Part shown: positions 20,480 through 34,681 of the stretch, in pieces
How positions within the stretch are numbered: the first letter of the stretch is position 1
Layout: every line of letters starts with the position of its first letter
DNA from: Nyssa sinensis
Lineage: Eukaryota > Streptophyta > Magnoliopsida > Cornales > Nyssaceae
Direction: 5' to 3'
Assembly (NCBI GenBank): GCA_008638375.1
Contig: CM018051.1
Span: 35,127,740-35,191,739 of the forward strand
DNA: 64,000 nt
The notes under the pieces: model-generated
What the model saw: the letters and a program-made list of their open reading frames with translations, nothing else
Told to the model about the DNA's origin: nothing
Databases searched by the model: none
Translations under genes and position numbers: made by a program

Positions 20480-23400
20480 TTGATAGAATCTGTTAGGCGT
20501 ATCTATGATGCATTTGGTGAAGTAAGAACTCCTGAAGATGCGCTCACAACTAGGGGCTTTCATCGCGGACCTTCTTCAATGCTAGCGGAAGATGCTTCCT
20601 CCAAAGGCAGCAACAAGATGATGTGCGGGACACATCCAACCAAGTTCCCATGCAAACTTAAAGACATTTACGTACTTCTAAAGTCTTGAATACAAGATAG
20701 TGTTATCCAACTTCCATCTCCTCATAGGCTACCTACCAACAAGGAAAAGTAGAATGCTACTTTTTACAATTATTACCAAACTATCAACCATACTCTCAAG
20801 GATTGCTAGACACTTCGAAAGATCTTTGACGAGAAGTTAAAGAAAGGATATGTACAAATCATCAACAAGTCTTTGATGCAAGAGGACCCATTACCCATCA
20901 CAAAGACAATGGCAAAGGAGTTGCTCATATGGTGTCCTTCTAGGAAGAATGGAATAACCATGCTATGAACAATAAGGACTCAAGTCTCTTCAATAACTGA
21001 TGACCATCTCACAGTGTTGCAGAATAACATCAAGTTCAAACGGTTTTTTGACTAGATTGGCTTCAACGCACACTCAAGGTTTGAAACGACCAAAGTTTTC
21101 TTGTAGATTGTCGCGAATAATGGGGAAACTTGCACGACAACCGATGGGTCACTCTACTACGCGATCCGAGATACCTCCACAAACATCTCTTTCATGGAAT
21201 GAGATAAGTTATTGCCACACCACCACAATAGACCTTTGTACGTCTAAGTGGTTATCAATGGCTTGGAGTTCTTGCACAGATTTATGGACGGTGGCAAATC
21301 AATCAATATCATGTCCATTGAAGTCTTGTGAATGGTCAGATACACAAAGGACAACTTGTTGGGGGCAATTCATTACCATAACTGATTTCGGTAGCAAAAC
21401 ATAAAAGAGTTTGGGCTTAATAAACCTAAACTTCGAGGTTGGTCCCATTCGTTGTCATGCCAAGATTCACGTGATCGGTGCTAACATCACTTATCATGTT
21501 CTATTAGGAACAATACGGATACATAGATTTGCCTTGGTCCTTTCCACACATCATCAATGTGCAAAAGGAATACTCAACAAAAAGGCCATCACCATTAGAG
21601 GTTCTGCCCACTTGTTTGACAAAAGTAAGGTGCATTACTCTGATGTTGCCTTCTTCACATAATACGCGAATGATGAGGTTTTTTCTTCTAATGCCATTAT
21701 CGCTACCCCATTGCTAAGATGGGAGGATGCCCAAATAAGCCACTTTGAATCTCCAAGATAGAGAAAAAGCAAATCCGGATCCACGGTCATGAAGGTTCAA
21801 ATGCCTAATGGAAGGATAGTGTACTACCACATATGACGATGTGTGGGATTGGCCTGCAACAGCACGAACGATCCTAGGGAAGAATGTTACAAAATAGAAG
21901 TCCCCCAACTGACCATCGAAGTGCCCCAAATGGCTCCCGAATGCTTCCAAGATAGCCCTAGTCCAAAAAAATAAGAGCTCAAAGAGGTCAACTTGCTCTT
22001 ACGGATTAAGCGTCATATCCTGTCTTTATCTCTAAAGAGCTCACTACTCCTCTTATTGTGTGAATTCTATGATGTGTTTGTTTGGTCTTATGCTGAAATG
22101 TCAGGAATTGATCCAATGGTCATGACACACAAGCTCAACACTATTTAGAGCCTGAGCCCAATTAAGCAAGCATCGCGCACTTTCAGGCCTAAGTTAAAAC
22201 TCTAGATAAAAATAGAGATAAAAGAGCTACTAGAAACGGGGTTTATCGCCCCCATTCAACACCTTTTTTGGTTGGCTAATGTTATGCCAATTAAGAAAAG
22301 TAGTGGTCAAATAAGGATCTGTGTGAACTTCATGGACCTCAACCAAGCTTGTCCCAATGATCAGTTTTCTCTTCTAAATGTTAACATGTTGATCGATGCC
22401 ACTACTGGAAGCCATATGTTTTTCTTTATGGATGGCTTAAGTAGGTATAACAAGATCAGGATGGATCCCGCTGATGCTCCTAAAATGGCCTTCCACACAT
22501 CTATTGGGAACTTTTTTTACATGCCACGAAGTAGAGTATGAGGCCTTTATCTTAGGCCTAATGGCCACACATAACATGGGGATCTTTACACTATGTATTA
22601 AAGGAGACTCAAACTTGATTATAAGGCAGACTACAGGATAAAAGAGCCAACCTTGGCAACATACGGAACCTTGGTCCAAAGATGAATGGACAAATTTGAC
22701 ACCATCACCATGGAACATGTGCCACGTGCATTTAACAAACATCCAAACATTCTTGAAACTTTAGCTTCAAAAGTTAAAGTCGAAGGAAAGAATGCTAAGT
22801 TAAAAATTTCCAAGAAAAGTCACCCATTTACTGTGAAAGACATCTTCCCATAAGAAGAGGAAGATCCTCTACACTGGCGCACACCCATCAGAGAACAATT
22901 ACAAAGCCATCATGATAGCCTTCCAATCATGCAACTAAACCAATTATCCTTATATCAAGATGAGCTATACTTCAGAACAATATGAGGGACATTGGCACGA
23001 CCAATGGGCAAGAAGAGGTATGAAAAAGACTAAAATAGGTATATGACCAGACTTGTGGCTTTGGAGACATTAACATCTACAAGTGCATCCAAAGGCAAAG
23101 GGGGTACTATTGGCTTGAAATGGCTGGAGACGTTTTTGACCTCCAGCATGAATGTCCCAAATGCCAAAACGTTCCAGTCAATACTAAAGGAAACTTCTTA
23201 GAGCCTATGATCGATGGGAGACAACCCTATATTGATTACCTCAAAAAGGGATCACTGCCTATTGACCATGTTGATTCAAAGTTCATCAAGAATAGGTCAT
23301 CCTGATTCCTCTTATATGAGCAATAACTCTATAAAAGAACTTATGATGAAAAGCCCTAAGGTGTCTAGTAGGCGATGAAGCCCTTGAGGCACTAAAAACC

Positions 23401-24416
23401 ACTCATCAGCTAGAACACCAAGGAGGTGCAAAACCCTACCAATAGTTATTCCAAAATGGATACTACTATCCAACTATAGAAGATGACTCAAAAACACATG
23501 TTAAGAAGTACCGTACCTGCCAAGTCCAAGGCGATAAGATCCACATACCCACAATTGATCTTCACTCCATCACGACCATTGAGCCGTTCAACACCTAGGG
23601 ACTGGATCTCATTGGGCCCATCAATCTTCAGTGGAAGGATATATCTGGATCCTAATGGTCATCAAACTCTACACATAGTGGGTAGAAGCCATTCCCAATA
23701 AGCAATCCATCGGAGGTGTCATGGCAAACTTCATAAAGGAGAACATCATATATAGATTTGGCATCCCTAAAGCCATACTTTTGAATAATGGGACACCATT
23801 TATCAACAGATATGTGCATGGGCTACTCCTTAAATATGGAATTGACCATCACAAGTTGACTCTATACTACCCAAAAGGCAATGGTTAGGCTAAAGCAACA
23901 AACAAAACTCTTCTAAAGATCCTCAGCATGACTTTACACAACTCCCCTATGAATTGGGTCAACCATTTGCTGTTAGCCTTTTGGGCATACTGAACCTCAA
24001 GAAAGAGATCCACTCAGGCTATACCATTTTTTGTTGTTTATGGAGCAGAAGCTATTCTGCCTCTAGAAATTGCAATCCCATCAGCATGAGTTGCCATGAG
24101 GAGTGAAGTCAGTCACGATAATCATGTTGAGGTCCTGGAACTTTTGGAAGAATGTAGAGATAAGGCCCAAGCCAATCTCAAGGTGTATCATGCCATAATT
24201 AGAAGAGCGTACAATGCCAAAGTTCATCCTAAGAAACTTGAGGAAGGGAACCTAGTACTAAAGATGTCTGACTCAGTAATGCACAATACTTCCACCTCTA
24301 AGTTTTGCCCAAAATGGGAGGGGTCTTTCGAAGTAATCCAAGTTCATAAAAGTGGCTACAATAAGCCAAGACACCTAGACACTTGGGCATTCACTAGTCT
24401 CTTAAGCATGAAATAA
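20480..24416 (+). pseudogene. Plus-strand Tat-type gag-pol, heavily decayed
   Basis: In plus-strand order: a gag end (NHTLKDC and TLRKIFDEKLKKG near 20790-20860); protease (GPIRCHAKIHVI, ITYHVLLG at 21411-21662); RT (VNFMDLNQACPNDQFSL, KIRMDPADAPKMAF at 22272-22520); RNase H (EVEYEAFILGL from 22525); integrase (FGIPKAILLNNGTPFIN near 23757, YGAEAILPLEIAIPS, AYNAKVHPKKLEEGNLVLK). Numerous stops and shifts occur. RT jumps directly into RNase H near 22522, so the YxDD box is lost. In integrase the usual SDNGTPF is LNNGTPF, losing a catalytic Asp. Confidence 0.8.
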
Positions 24417-25044
24417 ATTAAATCTTATCATGACTAGTAGCTGAAGGCGTGAAACTTGTGAGGAATGCCATAAAACCTCTCCATAAACTATGAAATCTTC
24501 TCAAGAATGACTAGATTCTCTCAAAGATCGCACAACTCCATCAAGTCATAACACTCTCCAAGAGCTCCACGTAGCTCCTAGAAGAGTCTCCCGACCTTAA
24601 GGTTTGTAAAGCTCTTTCAAAGACTCGTAACTATTTCCCAAGACATGAAATCTAGGCAAAGTCGTTAGACTCCCCTTGATTAACACAATGGAGCTTCTCT
24701 TTTTTTGTAATGTTGTCACTTCGACCCATTTTTTATTAGCTAAGAGTTCTCTATGAATGATAGCTTGTGAGAAATGATCACTTTTTGCAAAGAATTACAT
24801 GGTTACCAATGTGAAAGTCTTGTGATTTTCTAATTATTATTACAAGTGTAAATCTCTGGATGACAAGACAAACATTCACACCAAAAGAAGATGGAAGAAA
24901 AGAAGAGTGAAAGTAAAACCAATCCATGTACTTCTTTCATTCAAACAATAACACAAAAAAGTACAAAACCCTTAAAGAGGACATGAAACAAAATAAAAGA
25001 AGAAATACATGACAAGAAAGGAATTACAAAAGGTCTAAAGGAGC
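24417..25044. other. Spacer between pol and the antisense PMD gene
   Basis: This 630-bp stretch separates the integrase stop and the PMD stop, which converge. On the minus strand an AATAAA lies at 24732-24737, about 310 bp after the PMD stop, and could be its poly(A) signal. No coding sequence is recognised. Confidence 0.5.
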
Positions 25045-25606
25045 TTAATGACTCAGTTGTGCCTCATTCAGACCATGTTTCACTTTGTCTTCCTCACAAG
25101 CTGCCTTGAGAACATCTGTTTTCTCCTCAATCTTAGCAACAAGTGTTGTTAGCTCATTAGGCGTATCAACTTATGCCTACCTCTCTTCGATCTATCTTAT
25201 ATGGTGAGGAACTTCGGCTAAGGAACTCAGATGATCTTTGAGCCATTTGACCTAGAACCCGTCACTTTCCAGATCATCTACAAAATCTATCAGCTCATCT
25301 AGATGCTATTATCTCATTTAACAAATCTTTGAGGCCTCCAATACCATCAGCGCCTCAGCAAGTAACTCGAAATCGACCGTCCTGATCTTGCCTGCCTTCT
25401 TCTTCAACCTCAAGAGCGTGGATAGATACTTTGTAAGAACCCTATCTAGAATGCTCACATGTCAGGGGTACACGAGCGCACCATTTCACTCCACCTGGTA
25501 GGCCACAGTAATGACATCATGGGATTCCTCAATGGGAGTAAAGGTCATATTAGGGCCAAGAGCCTCACATTCAGTTGGGATGGCTTAACGAAGGGAGGAA
25601 GAAGGA
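25045..25606 (-). pseudogene. C-terminal coiled-coil part of the antisense PMD gene
   Basis: Reading on from the LTR B insertion site, one minus-strand frame gives VITVAYQVEWNGALVYP, ILDRVLTKYLSTLLRLKKK and ELLAEALMVLEAS. It ends with LTTLVAKIEEKTDVLKAACE and a stop at 25045-25047. It has charged heptad-like segments and a few in-frame stops. It is separated from the rest of the gene (34222-37244) only by the LTR B and LTR C insertions. Confidence 0.55.
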
Positions 25607-28600
25607 TGTCATATCCTAAACCCTACCCTATGTGGATTAGGGATAATGACTGGCCATTTAGACACTTCACTAATACACTAATTTGTTTAGCATATCGATG
25701 ACGTATCTAACCTAAGCCTCTTTACATTTTCAAGTAGATTGCATTCAATCATATAAAGTTATGCAGTAGAAATCTAAGTCTGTAAAAAATTTTGTTGAAT
25801 GCAGTCACACTTAACAAAGCATAAGTAACATAACATCAGAGATACAATAATATGAGCCCAACATTACATTATACATAAGTATCTAAAATAATACATCATT
25901 GATGAATATCATTCACATTCCATTCATACTCAAAGCTATGACATCAGTTAGCTATTTGTCACTTTAAGTTGCTATCCTCATAGTTGGGATACTAATCCTC
26001 TCTTGGCTAGAATCTCTATTCATTTTAGCTTACTAACGTCTAGATCTGTAACTTCCTAGTCATTCTTGAAAGATATAGGATAAAACCCTATGGGCTTATT
26101 AAAAAGCTAGGGAGAAACACCAGTCCCCTGCCATGAGTTTTCGGGAAAGCCCCTTTTGTAAAATTTCATAACTTTCATATCTTTCATGGATAACTTTTAA
26201 AATGAAGTTGTACTGAAAGCTACTGGCATTCTTTAAAATATAAACATATAACTGAATTGCAAGATATTTACTAAAAATATGCAAGAGCTTTACACCAGAT
26301 AGTTTTGCAATATAAAACATCGTCTCATAAATTCTGATACTATAAGAGCAGCAATCAAAATAATACATGCTACATCTATAAGCTTGGTCTCGTAGGACTA
26401 TTTGTTGTCCCCGTAATGACCATACTATAATTTAAAACTCATAGCTTATATTGCTTATCACTCTGTAAGTTGCCACATGATGAGTGGTAGTAATTTAGAG
26501 TTCATGGCTTACATTACCAACTACAAAGACTTACTTGGAAGTCTACCAGATCTTTGCCCCTAGCAGGATTAACATTGACTGGCTCTTTACCCCCAGTAGG
26601 GTGCATTGTTGAATGCCTCATTACCCCTAATCGGGTTCTTATACATACCCAGCTTAACCTCCGGTAGGGTGTTCTTATGTCTGTAAGGCATGAAACTTTT
26701 TCTTTTAAACATATTTGCAAAACATTCTTTAATTTATTCATAATGTGAAACATTTAAAGAGATGCTACTTTAAATCATGCAATTCAAACATTTATCTCAA
26801 TATTTTGAAAACAGTTATATAGTTAAAAATTTTAACATAATAGTCTAAAATATGTTATAAAGTTGTAAAGAACTGCATGTAATCTTATAAAGTTGTAAAG
26901 AACTACATTTCATGGAAATGTCTCCACTTCAAGATTCAGGGTTACTCACTTGTGGTCTACTGTCAACAGTTACTTGCTTACTCTCTCACTTGACTTGCTT
27001 TAGCATTCGTCTTATTTGTATGGGCTTGCTGGTGATCTTAAATCATGAACCAGAACACGTGGGTACTATATTAGTACATATCTCAGCTTAATTATTTTCT
27101 TAATTTTCTTAATCTCTTCTAGACTCAATCTTTTAATTTAGGATTCTCTCACGGTGTTGACTTAAGGTTCCTAACACTTCGTAGTTCACCGTGTGGCTTA
27201 CTTTAGCCTTTAGGGGCATTTTAGTCATTTGTCCTTTACATGTCTTATACTGTTCAATACTTTACTTACCTTAACGGAGTTTATTTTCAAGTCTAGAGGG
27301 TTTTTAAATCATAAGATAGTCTTTCTTTTAGTTTCTAAATTCATTTGGTCGCCTAATTAAGCCTTAATGGTAGTTTGGTAATTTTACCATTCATAACCTG
27401 TGTCTTAGGTACCCAACTATCTTAAACAGAGCTCATATTTTGACTCAAAGACTCCTATAAATGTTGGGATGGGTTCTTCTTTACTTTCTGTACTCTTTTG
27501 GTAGCTTCATTAAGTCTTAGGGACGTATTCATCACTTTTTTATTTGTTTCAGTGTTCTATTTTTCCTATAGAACAACGCTATTTGGTCCCGAATGTCAAA
27601 GATAATAAATTTAGGTTTTTTCAAATCTTAATTAGTTTATCTGTGGCTTATATTAAGTTTAGGAACGTTTTTATAATTTTACACTTTTATGCAAGACCAC
27701 GTTCGGGTATCTGAGTGCTTAATTTGACCTCACTGTTAGGTTCAAATTGTCAAAAAATGTCAAGTATGCCCTTTTTTATAATTTTTCAATCTGTCTGATA
27801 ACCCGTACAACACTAAGGGCAATTTGAAAATTTCACATTTCTAGGTATCTATATTTTTGGTACATTGTTTGATTAAACAGACCCCATTGTTGATTCCGTA
27901 ATGTCGAAAAATGTTAAGATATGCATTTTCATACTCATCGTGGTTCAATTGGTAGCTTAATTAATGCATTAGGACACAATTGAAATAATTTTAGTTTGCC
28001 CGTTTGTATTTTTTGGGGTGTAGTTTTCCAAATTGGATTTTGCCATTTAGTCCGGAATGCCCAAAAATGTTGGGTTAGACTCTTTTTGCATTTTAAATGG
28101 CCTACGTTTATCCTATTTTTTGCTTAAGGGCATTTTAGTAATTTCTCAAATTTTAAAAGGATAAAAAAATTAATTTTTAGGATATTTCCATAATTTCTGA
28201 AAAATTCAGAAGTTCAAATATACTTTTTGGAAAGTTGTTAATGAACCGTCCAGTCTAGGTTTCAAATGGTTGAACTGGTTCAAATAAGGAAAAGAATTAA
28301 CCGGTTCCTTGGTTTTCTACGTCATGCTAACGTCAGCCCCTCGTTTAAATAAAATGACACCATTTAGAATAAGTTAGGATCCGTTCACACGCGAGTCGTG
28401 TCACGACCTGAAACCCACCCTGTACGTATCTTGAGTCGCGACCGCCACTCTTCGGCTGGGAGGCCTTGGGGCAAGGCTCGTACATAAGTGACGGTATCAA
28501 ATAGATGTGCTTCATGTGGTTGCGGAAGCGTGAAAAACTTTTTTCTTTTCTTTTTCTCATTTTAAAATTTGCACATCCGTCCGATACTGCCGCTATTCAC

Positions 28601-28979
28601 AATGGTACACATGATCATACATTCAGAGCATAACTAAAAACTTAAAGGCTTTTATAATAGATACATGTTTAATTGCCCCGTGGGGCTTATACATAACAGG
28701 GTACTATTTTACTAATACAAAATCTCATACTTTATGTTCGTAGTACTAGACAAAAACTACTTGAACATAACTTCCAAAAACAGCGGATTCATCATCATCA
28801 TCCTCAAGTCAAGACTGCTGCTAATCACCTGAAAGGGGGATCTAAACAAAGTTCGGGTAAGCTAATCTAAGCTTATGAGCAATTCCAGTATTCGTCATGG
28901 GGTTTCAATTAGCAGTGGTTTTTAGTACATAAGAGTTTGTAAAACATTCACTGCCAATTGCTCGTATACTTGAACATAG

Positions 28980-29215
28980 AACATATGCATTTCTTAAAAC
29001 AGATAGCTTCGAAACATTTAAAGTATTCAAGCTAAACTCGTACTTCGTCAAATGGAGTATATAACTCAAAACATATGCATTTCATAAAACAGATAGCTTT
29101 GACACATTTAAATGTATTCAAGCTAACATATACTTCTTCATATAAACTTCAAAACATATGTCATAACATGTATTTCTTAAATAGAGTATATAAAACTCAA
29201 AACATATGCATATTG
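28980..29215. repeat. ~100-bp tandem repeat inside LTR C
   Basis: AACATATGCATTTC and AACAGATAGCTT recur near 28980 and 29075, with a partial third copy. It lies in the LTR and is non-coding. Confidence 0.6.
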
Positions 29216-29367
29216 AAAATGAGGGTAAAACCTGCTTTCATTTCCAAAATCGTTTGTCATATTTTCTCTCTAATTAGGGGGAATCTGTTTCGAACCAGAC
29301 TCCCGTTTTACGTATATGTGGAGATATTTCATTTGCCTGGGGGATTAGATCCTGCTACTAGGCATTT

Positions 29368-29535
29368 CACATGATAGATCCGTTGGGTTCCGTACAACCC
29401 TACTCACTACCTATGTGATGATGCACATGATAGGTCCATTGAGTTTCGTACAACCCACAACACTACCTATGTGCTTATTGCACATGATAGGTCCGTTGAG
29501 TTCCGTACAACCCACAACACTACCTATGTGCATAT
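29368..29535. repeat. 56/57-bp tandem repeat, 3 units, in LTR C
   Basis: Units start at 29368, 29424 and 29481 with CACATGATAGGTCCGTTGAG and contain CCGTACAACCCACAACAC. Confidence 0.8.
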
Positions 29536-32238
29536 TAATTATTTTGCAAAACGTTTGTCATATGACTTTTATATAAAAGGCTTTTATGAGTATTTAAAAC
29601 ATGTGACGTATAACTTTTGCAGTGATGCTTCAATAGTTGCAATAATCAAATTCAGAATATTAGAGGAAATCAGACATGCTAACTATTTTGAAAAGGAAAC
29701 ATCTACGGATATAAATATGTAAATAATCGTGGAGCATGTCATAGTGGAATATTTAAGAAAACAGAAATCATGAATACTGAATTTGATATATCAATGCTGT
29801 AATATCTTGAACTTAAAAAACATCTGTTGAAATCCATTGAGTTAAAGCCTCCACTTCAAATGCAAGATTACTCACATTGGTCCTTTAGGGTTAGTGCTAA
29901 TAATGCGCTCCCCCACTTTCCTTGTAGTTCCTAAGAACAATTCATAAACATCTCATCAACTTCACATTCATTGTAATATCATCTCGATATTCCTTAACTT
30001 ATGCGTAAATCGTATTAGATCCTAAAACGATTTCATAATTTCATATGTACTTAACTTAACTCATACTCTTAACCTATGACACATTTAATGTGTTAGGAAT
30101 TGAATTTATTTCAATTTATACTCTTCTGGTAGCTCCATAAACTTTAATTTAAATTTATTTACTTCACATATTTACGTGTCGTGTCGTGTCTTTTTGTAAT
30201 TCATTTCCTCGTATACGCCTTAGATTAGTACTTTGGCATTACTTTAATTTATAATCATCTGACAGATGCTATTCAACAAATTTTATGTCTCTTTATTTTT
30301 GACATCTCTTTTGGTCAATTAGACTCTACCATTGAGTCCGGAGCGTCGAAAAAAGTAAGTTTAGGCTTTCTTAGAATTTAATTTGGACTTTTGTATGTAA
30401 AAAGACAAAATGGTCATTTACCGTTTTACGTGTCATATTTTCCGTACTTCGTTTCTTAATTTGGACTCCATTATTGAGTTCGGGATGTCAAAGAAAGTCA
30501 ATTTAGACCTTCCCTAGTTTTAATTTGGCTTTTGAGGTACTAGGGGTAATTTGGTCATTTTAGCATTTTTACGGGTCTCCAATTTTTTTGGACCTCATCT
30601 CATGTCGTGGACCTCACCATTGGACTCAGAAGGTCCGAGATAGTAAGAATACATTAATAACTTGTTAATTTTGGACAAGGGGTATTTTGGTCATTTACCC
30701 CTTTACGTGTCTTTATTTTTCGGGCCCCGTATCGTAAAACGGACCCTACAATTAGTCTCAGAATATCCAAAATAATAAGGATACACTATTCATATGTTTA
30801 ATTTGGACTTTGTTTGACTTATTTGTGACTCAAGGATAATTTAGTAATTTTACTTATTTAATAAAATAATTTAATAAATAATTTTATTATTTATTATTTT
30901 TCCAAGGGCATATTTGTATAATTTCTCCAAAAATTGGGCCACAGTATAAATCCGTAAAACAGTTGGGGGTCAAAACCAAATTTTCATAAGTTCTGGTCTG
31001 AATCGTTTAGTTCAGTTCAATTTCAAGTGAACTGGTCGGGTTTCTTTGTGAACCAACCGGTTTGGTTGGTTTAATACGTGAGACTGACATCATGATGACG
31101 TCAGCCCTAACGTTTTAAAAATTAAAACCTAACCCAAAACAGCGTCGTTCTAATTATTCGGTGGCAAGCCCAGATGCTGCCACGTGTCCGAGTCGACTCA
31201 ACCTGGTTTTAAAACCGAGTTGACTCACTGTCACCTTCTTCATTTGACCCCCACTATTGCCCTAATTTTTGAAGCTTAAAAGCTTCAATTTCGTGCAATT
31301 TCACTCGTTGCTTTCTCACTGTTTTCACTCTAACACACTTCTGGAACATTGTGTAAGGGTTTGACATTCATTTAGAGAATCAAACTGATCTTATTAGCTT
31401 GTTTGAAGGTTTGATAATCCGAACCTATAACTAGCTTGTTCTTGCTTATTTTTGAACCAAATCTCGTGGGACTTGTTCTATCATGATCCCCATATTATGG
31501 GGATTCAGTTTCCGTTCGTAAAGGTGGGTTTAGAAGCGAGTTGGTAAGGTTTGTTTTGAGAACCTGTACCTGCAACTCACCATATAGGGTTCGTTTCTTT
31601 TGATTTTTGATGGCGTATAAGTGTTTTCATGATGCTTGTGAGACCTACTTGAAGCCTTGATACACCAAAAATGGTTTAGAAGAAGTCGGATCAGACCTGC
31701 TATGAGCAAGGTCTTCAATGGCGACCTCTGTTGGGTTACATGTTTTTAGGTGTTTTCATAGTCCGATTTCATGCTAAATCAACTCTAAAACACATATCTA
31801 ACATTATACATGCATAACTAAGCTTCAAACAGTTTCTATTCATGCATATTTCTAGAGAGAGAAATTTAATAGTTTTTGGGTGGGTTTACCTCTAGCAGTA
31901 TCTTTCTTCCTCTCTCCCTTCTGGTGTTCTTTCCTTTCTTCTTCTCAGAATTCTCCCTCTCTCTTTCTTTCTTTCCCTCTCTTTCTGTCCGTGTGTCATG
32001 GGTGTGTATATATCATATGTGTATATATGTATATATGTATATTTCTCTCACTCCTATACCCCATCACAATCAACAGCCATACCTCGCAGAGTTTTGGGCC
32101 ATCCCTTCACTTCACTCCCATTCCTATTTCAAATCAAGCCTTACCTCCCCTCACTTCCCACCATACCTCCTTGTTTTCATGTGAATATATATATATATAA
32201 AATATATCACACACTCACACACCCTTACGGTTCTATGT

Positions 32239-32272
<34 letters not shown>

Positions 32273-33252
32273 TTAATTAATTTCTTATGTTTAATTAATT
32301 AACAAATTAGTTATTCAATTTTATAGATTAATCATCACATTTTATATTAATTATAACTAATACTTAATTTCTCATATTAATAAATTAATTACATTAAATT
32401 AATTTATCATATTCTTAAGGGCATAATATTTACACCCATTTTTCAAACCTCGTAAAACGCACTTCATTACCCGACATTCTCGGGTCGGGGTATTACAGGT
32501 CGAACCAACCCGACCCGACCGACTTGAACCAAACCCAAGTAATGTTCATCGTCTTCTTCAACATGAAGTTATTGATCACGCCGAAACCCCAATTTTTCCT
32601 TTCCTATTTTATGAGTTTTTGGCTATTTTTTCGCCTTGTTTTCATTACCAATGGACATCTAGTATCTCAGCTTAGGTTTCTATATTGATTTCATGTCTCA
32701 AAACCCACTGGAAAGCTCAATCAAAGCTTTCATGGCTAACTGTTATCGATGCTCGGTTAAAGCTCGTTGCTCAACCAAATCGTGCGTGGTTTAGCTTGAT
32801 GGAATCCTCATCTCGTGGGCTTCAAATCCCCGTCTCAAGAAATATGTTTAAGGCTTTATTTGTGAGGTTTAGTTTTGAACCCATGACTTGCAACTCACGG
32901 TTTCTCTCTTAATGTTAGGTTTCTCTTCCTAATTTTTATTGCAAAATGTTTCTTATAACATGTAGTTTAAGGTCATACGTACAAAAATTAGTTTAGTGTT
33001 ATGTGGTTCAGACCTATCTTCAAGCTCCACATCAATGGCAATTTACTCTGGTTTTCACGACTCTCACTAGGTTTCCCTTTATTTCTCACGTTAACATTCC
33101 CACAATTTAACTAAATATCAAAAAGAAGCAAGGATAGTTGGAATATTACTTGTTTCTTACGAATTTAAGACTTTCTCTCTCTAGAACTCAATTCCTCTTT
33201 CCTTTGTTCTTATTTTTCTTTCCTCTTCTCTACAACCATTCCTCTCTCTACA

Positions 33253-33283
<31 letters not shown>

Positions 33284-34579
33284 TTATAAGGCTCACGTAG
33301 GTTTGGCTTAATTTGTTTCTTCTATTCTTTCCTTCCTCTTTTCTTACTTTCTCAATTTTCTTATTTTCTTCCACCGCGCCTCTCATTCCTTCATGGTAAA
33401 GAAAATGGTTGCCAACCCACCAAACTAACAAGAGGTTGGCACCTCCTATTTAGACTCCCCATACACAACACACACTCACTTACACACATTTATTTTCATA
33501 CGACCTCATCTTCTCTCTTTCACTTCACACACAGACACACACATCCTCATATGCTTCTGCCTCACACAAACACTGTTGTGTATATATATGTGTGTGTGTG
33601 TGCGTGCATTTTGTGTGTGTATATTTATATATAGGTATATGCTTTCTTATACACATACTTAATACACACTTGGTGTGTGTTTAAGCCATCTCTGTCATGT
33701 GTAGAGAACATAATATTTTAAAAATAATTTTTAATTATTTTAACATAATTTTTCCTTTAATTTTCCTCAATTTCCCATAATTATTTCTGATTATTTTCAT
33801 CCATTTACACACCTATATACACACTTTAGTATGTGTATTGGGTCTCTAGTGCCATGTGTAGGTCATATGAATTTTCAGGATATTATTAATTTTCTTTAAT
33901 TATTAAAATATCTAATTATTTAATAATTCATAATGTTTGACGTGTTATTTTCCATCTTAGGTTAGTGATGTTGATCACGTCACCCATTAGTCTTACTAAA
34001 CCAAGTTAGGTTAGGTTAACCTTAGGTCAGGGTTGACTTGACTCTACTTTAGGTGATGGTCTAACCAGGGTGATGGCCCATTATTGCATTGGGTTAGTTT
34101 CTAACACTAGTTTAGGTTATGTTGCTGCTTTGTATTCAAGGAATTTGAAAAGGTTCTTTTATGGCTGTAGTTTTTGACACATTATGTCTAACTGCCTATT
34201 TTGTTGGAGGTAGGTGTTACAAAGTTCATTTTCCTTTCTTAGATTCTCTAGGATCTCCCAAGACGCTCTCCTTCACGGGCACTTCCTCCCTTTTCTCAGA
34301 CTCTTTAGACGTCTCAGGGATCTCCCATGAGTGGCCTCTTCTTGGGCAACACACCAACTACATCTAATTGGTCATCATTCCCTACAAAAACATTATCAAC
34401 ATGAGCACTATGCTAAGTACTGTCGTGCTCCTCTGTAACAGGATTTCTCTTCTTAGTTAACTCCCATGTTGCTAGAACCTGCGAGGGATCTTTGGGCACA
34501 AACTAGTCATGTTTTCCATCAGCAGAGTTGTACATTCTAACTAGCCCCTCTATTGTCACCATTGACTCGTCTTCCTCAC

Positions 34580-34681
34580 CTTAAAAAAGTAGGGGAAGGA
34601 AAGAGAAAGGACGAACTTATCAGAAACCTCGCACAAATTTCAAAAAAAAATGCATAAGGTTAAAAAATATCGACTACATAC
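34580..34681 (-). other. Predicted intron 2 of the PMD gene
   Basis: The minus strand has donor GTATGT after CCCAA and acceptor TTTTTTAAG before GTGAGGAAG. Removal joins LLKDVCP to SEEDESMVTI in one frame. Confidence 0.6.

Larger units (their letters stand above)
28399..32497 (-). mobile_element. LTR C: 4.1-kb solo LTR nested in LTR B
   Basis: The LTR runs from TGTCACGACCTG to TCGGGGTATTACA. It is flanked by AGTCG (28394-28398) and GGTCG (32498-32502), a 5-bp target duplication with one mismatch. Modules with GAGTCCGGA cores lie near 30325, 30464, 30609 and 30742, a TGACATCATGATGACGTCAG motif at 31085-31104, a CT-rich tract near 31950, and a CA and TA run near 32238-32270. No internal region remains, which is the usual result of recombination between the two LTRs of one element. 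Confidence 0.85.
25607..34221 (-). mobile_element. LTR B: long solo LTR, split by LTR C
   Basis: It starts TGTCATATCC and ends GGTGTTACA. Removing LTR C and one target copy (28399-32502) leaves about 4.5 kb. The left end is like LTR G (CCTACCCTATGTGGATTAGGG against CCCACCCTATGCGGATTAGGG in LTR G). Inside are GAGTCC-type modules near 27560, 27727, 27879 and 28034, an ACGTCA pair at 28319-28337 and a CT run near 33258-33282. No internal domain is attached, so it is a solo LTR. Flanking AAGGA (25602-25606) and AAGTT (34222-34226) may be a decayed target duplication. It interrupts the PMD gene. Confidence 0.7.
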
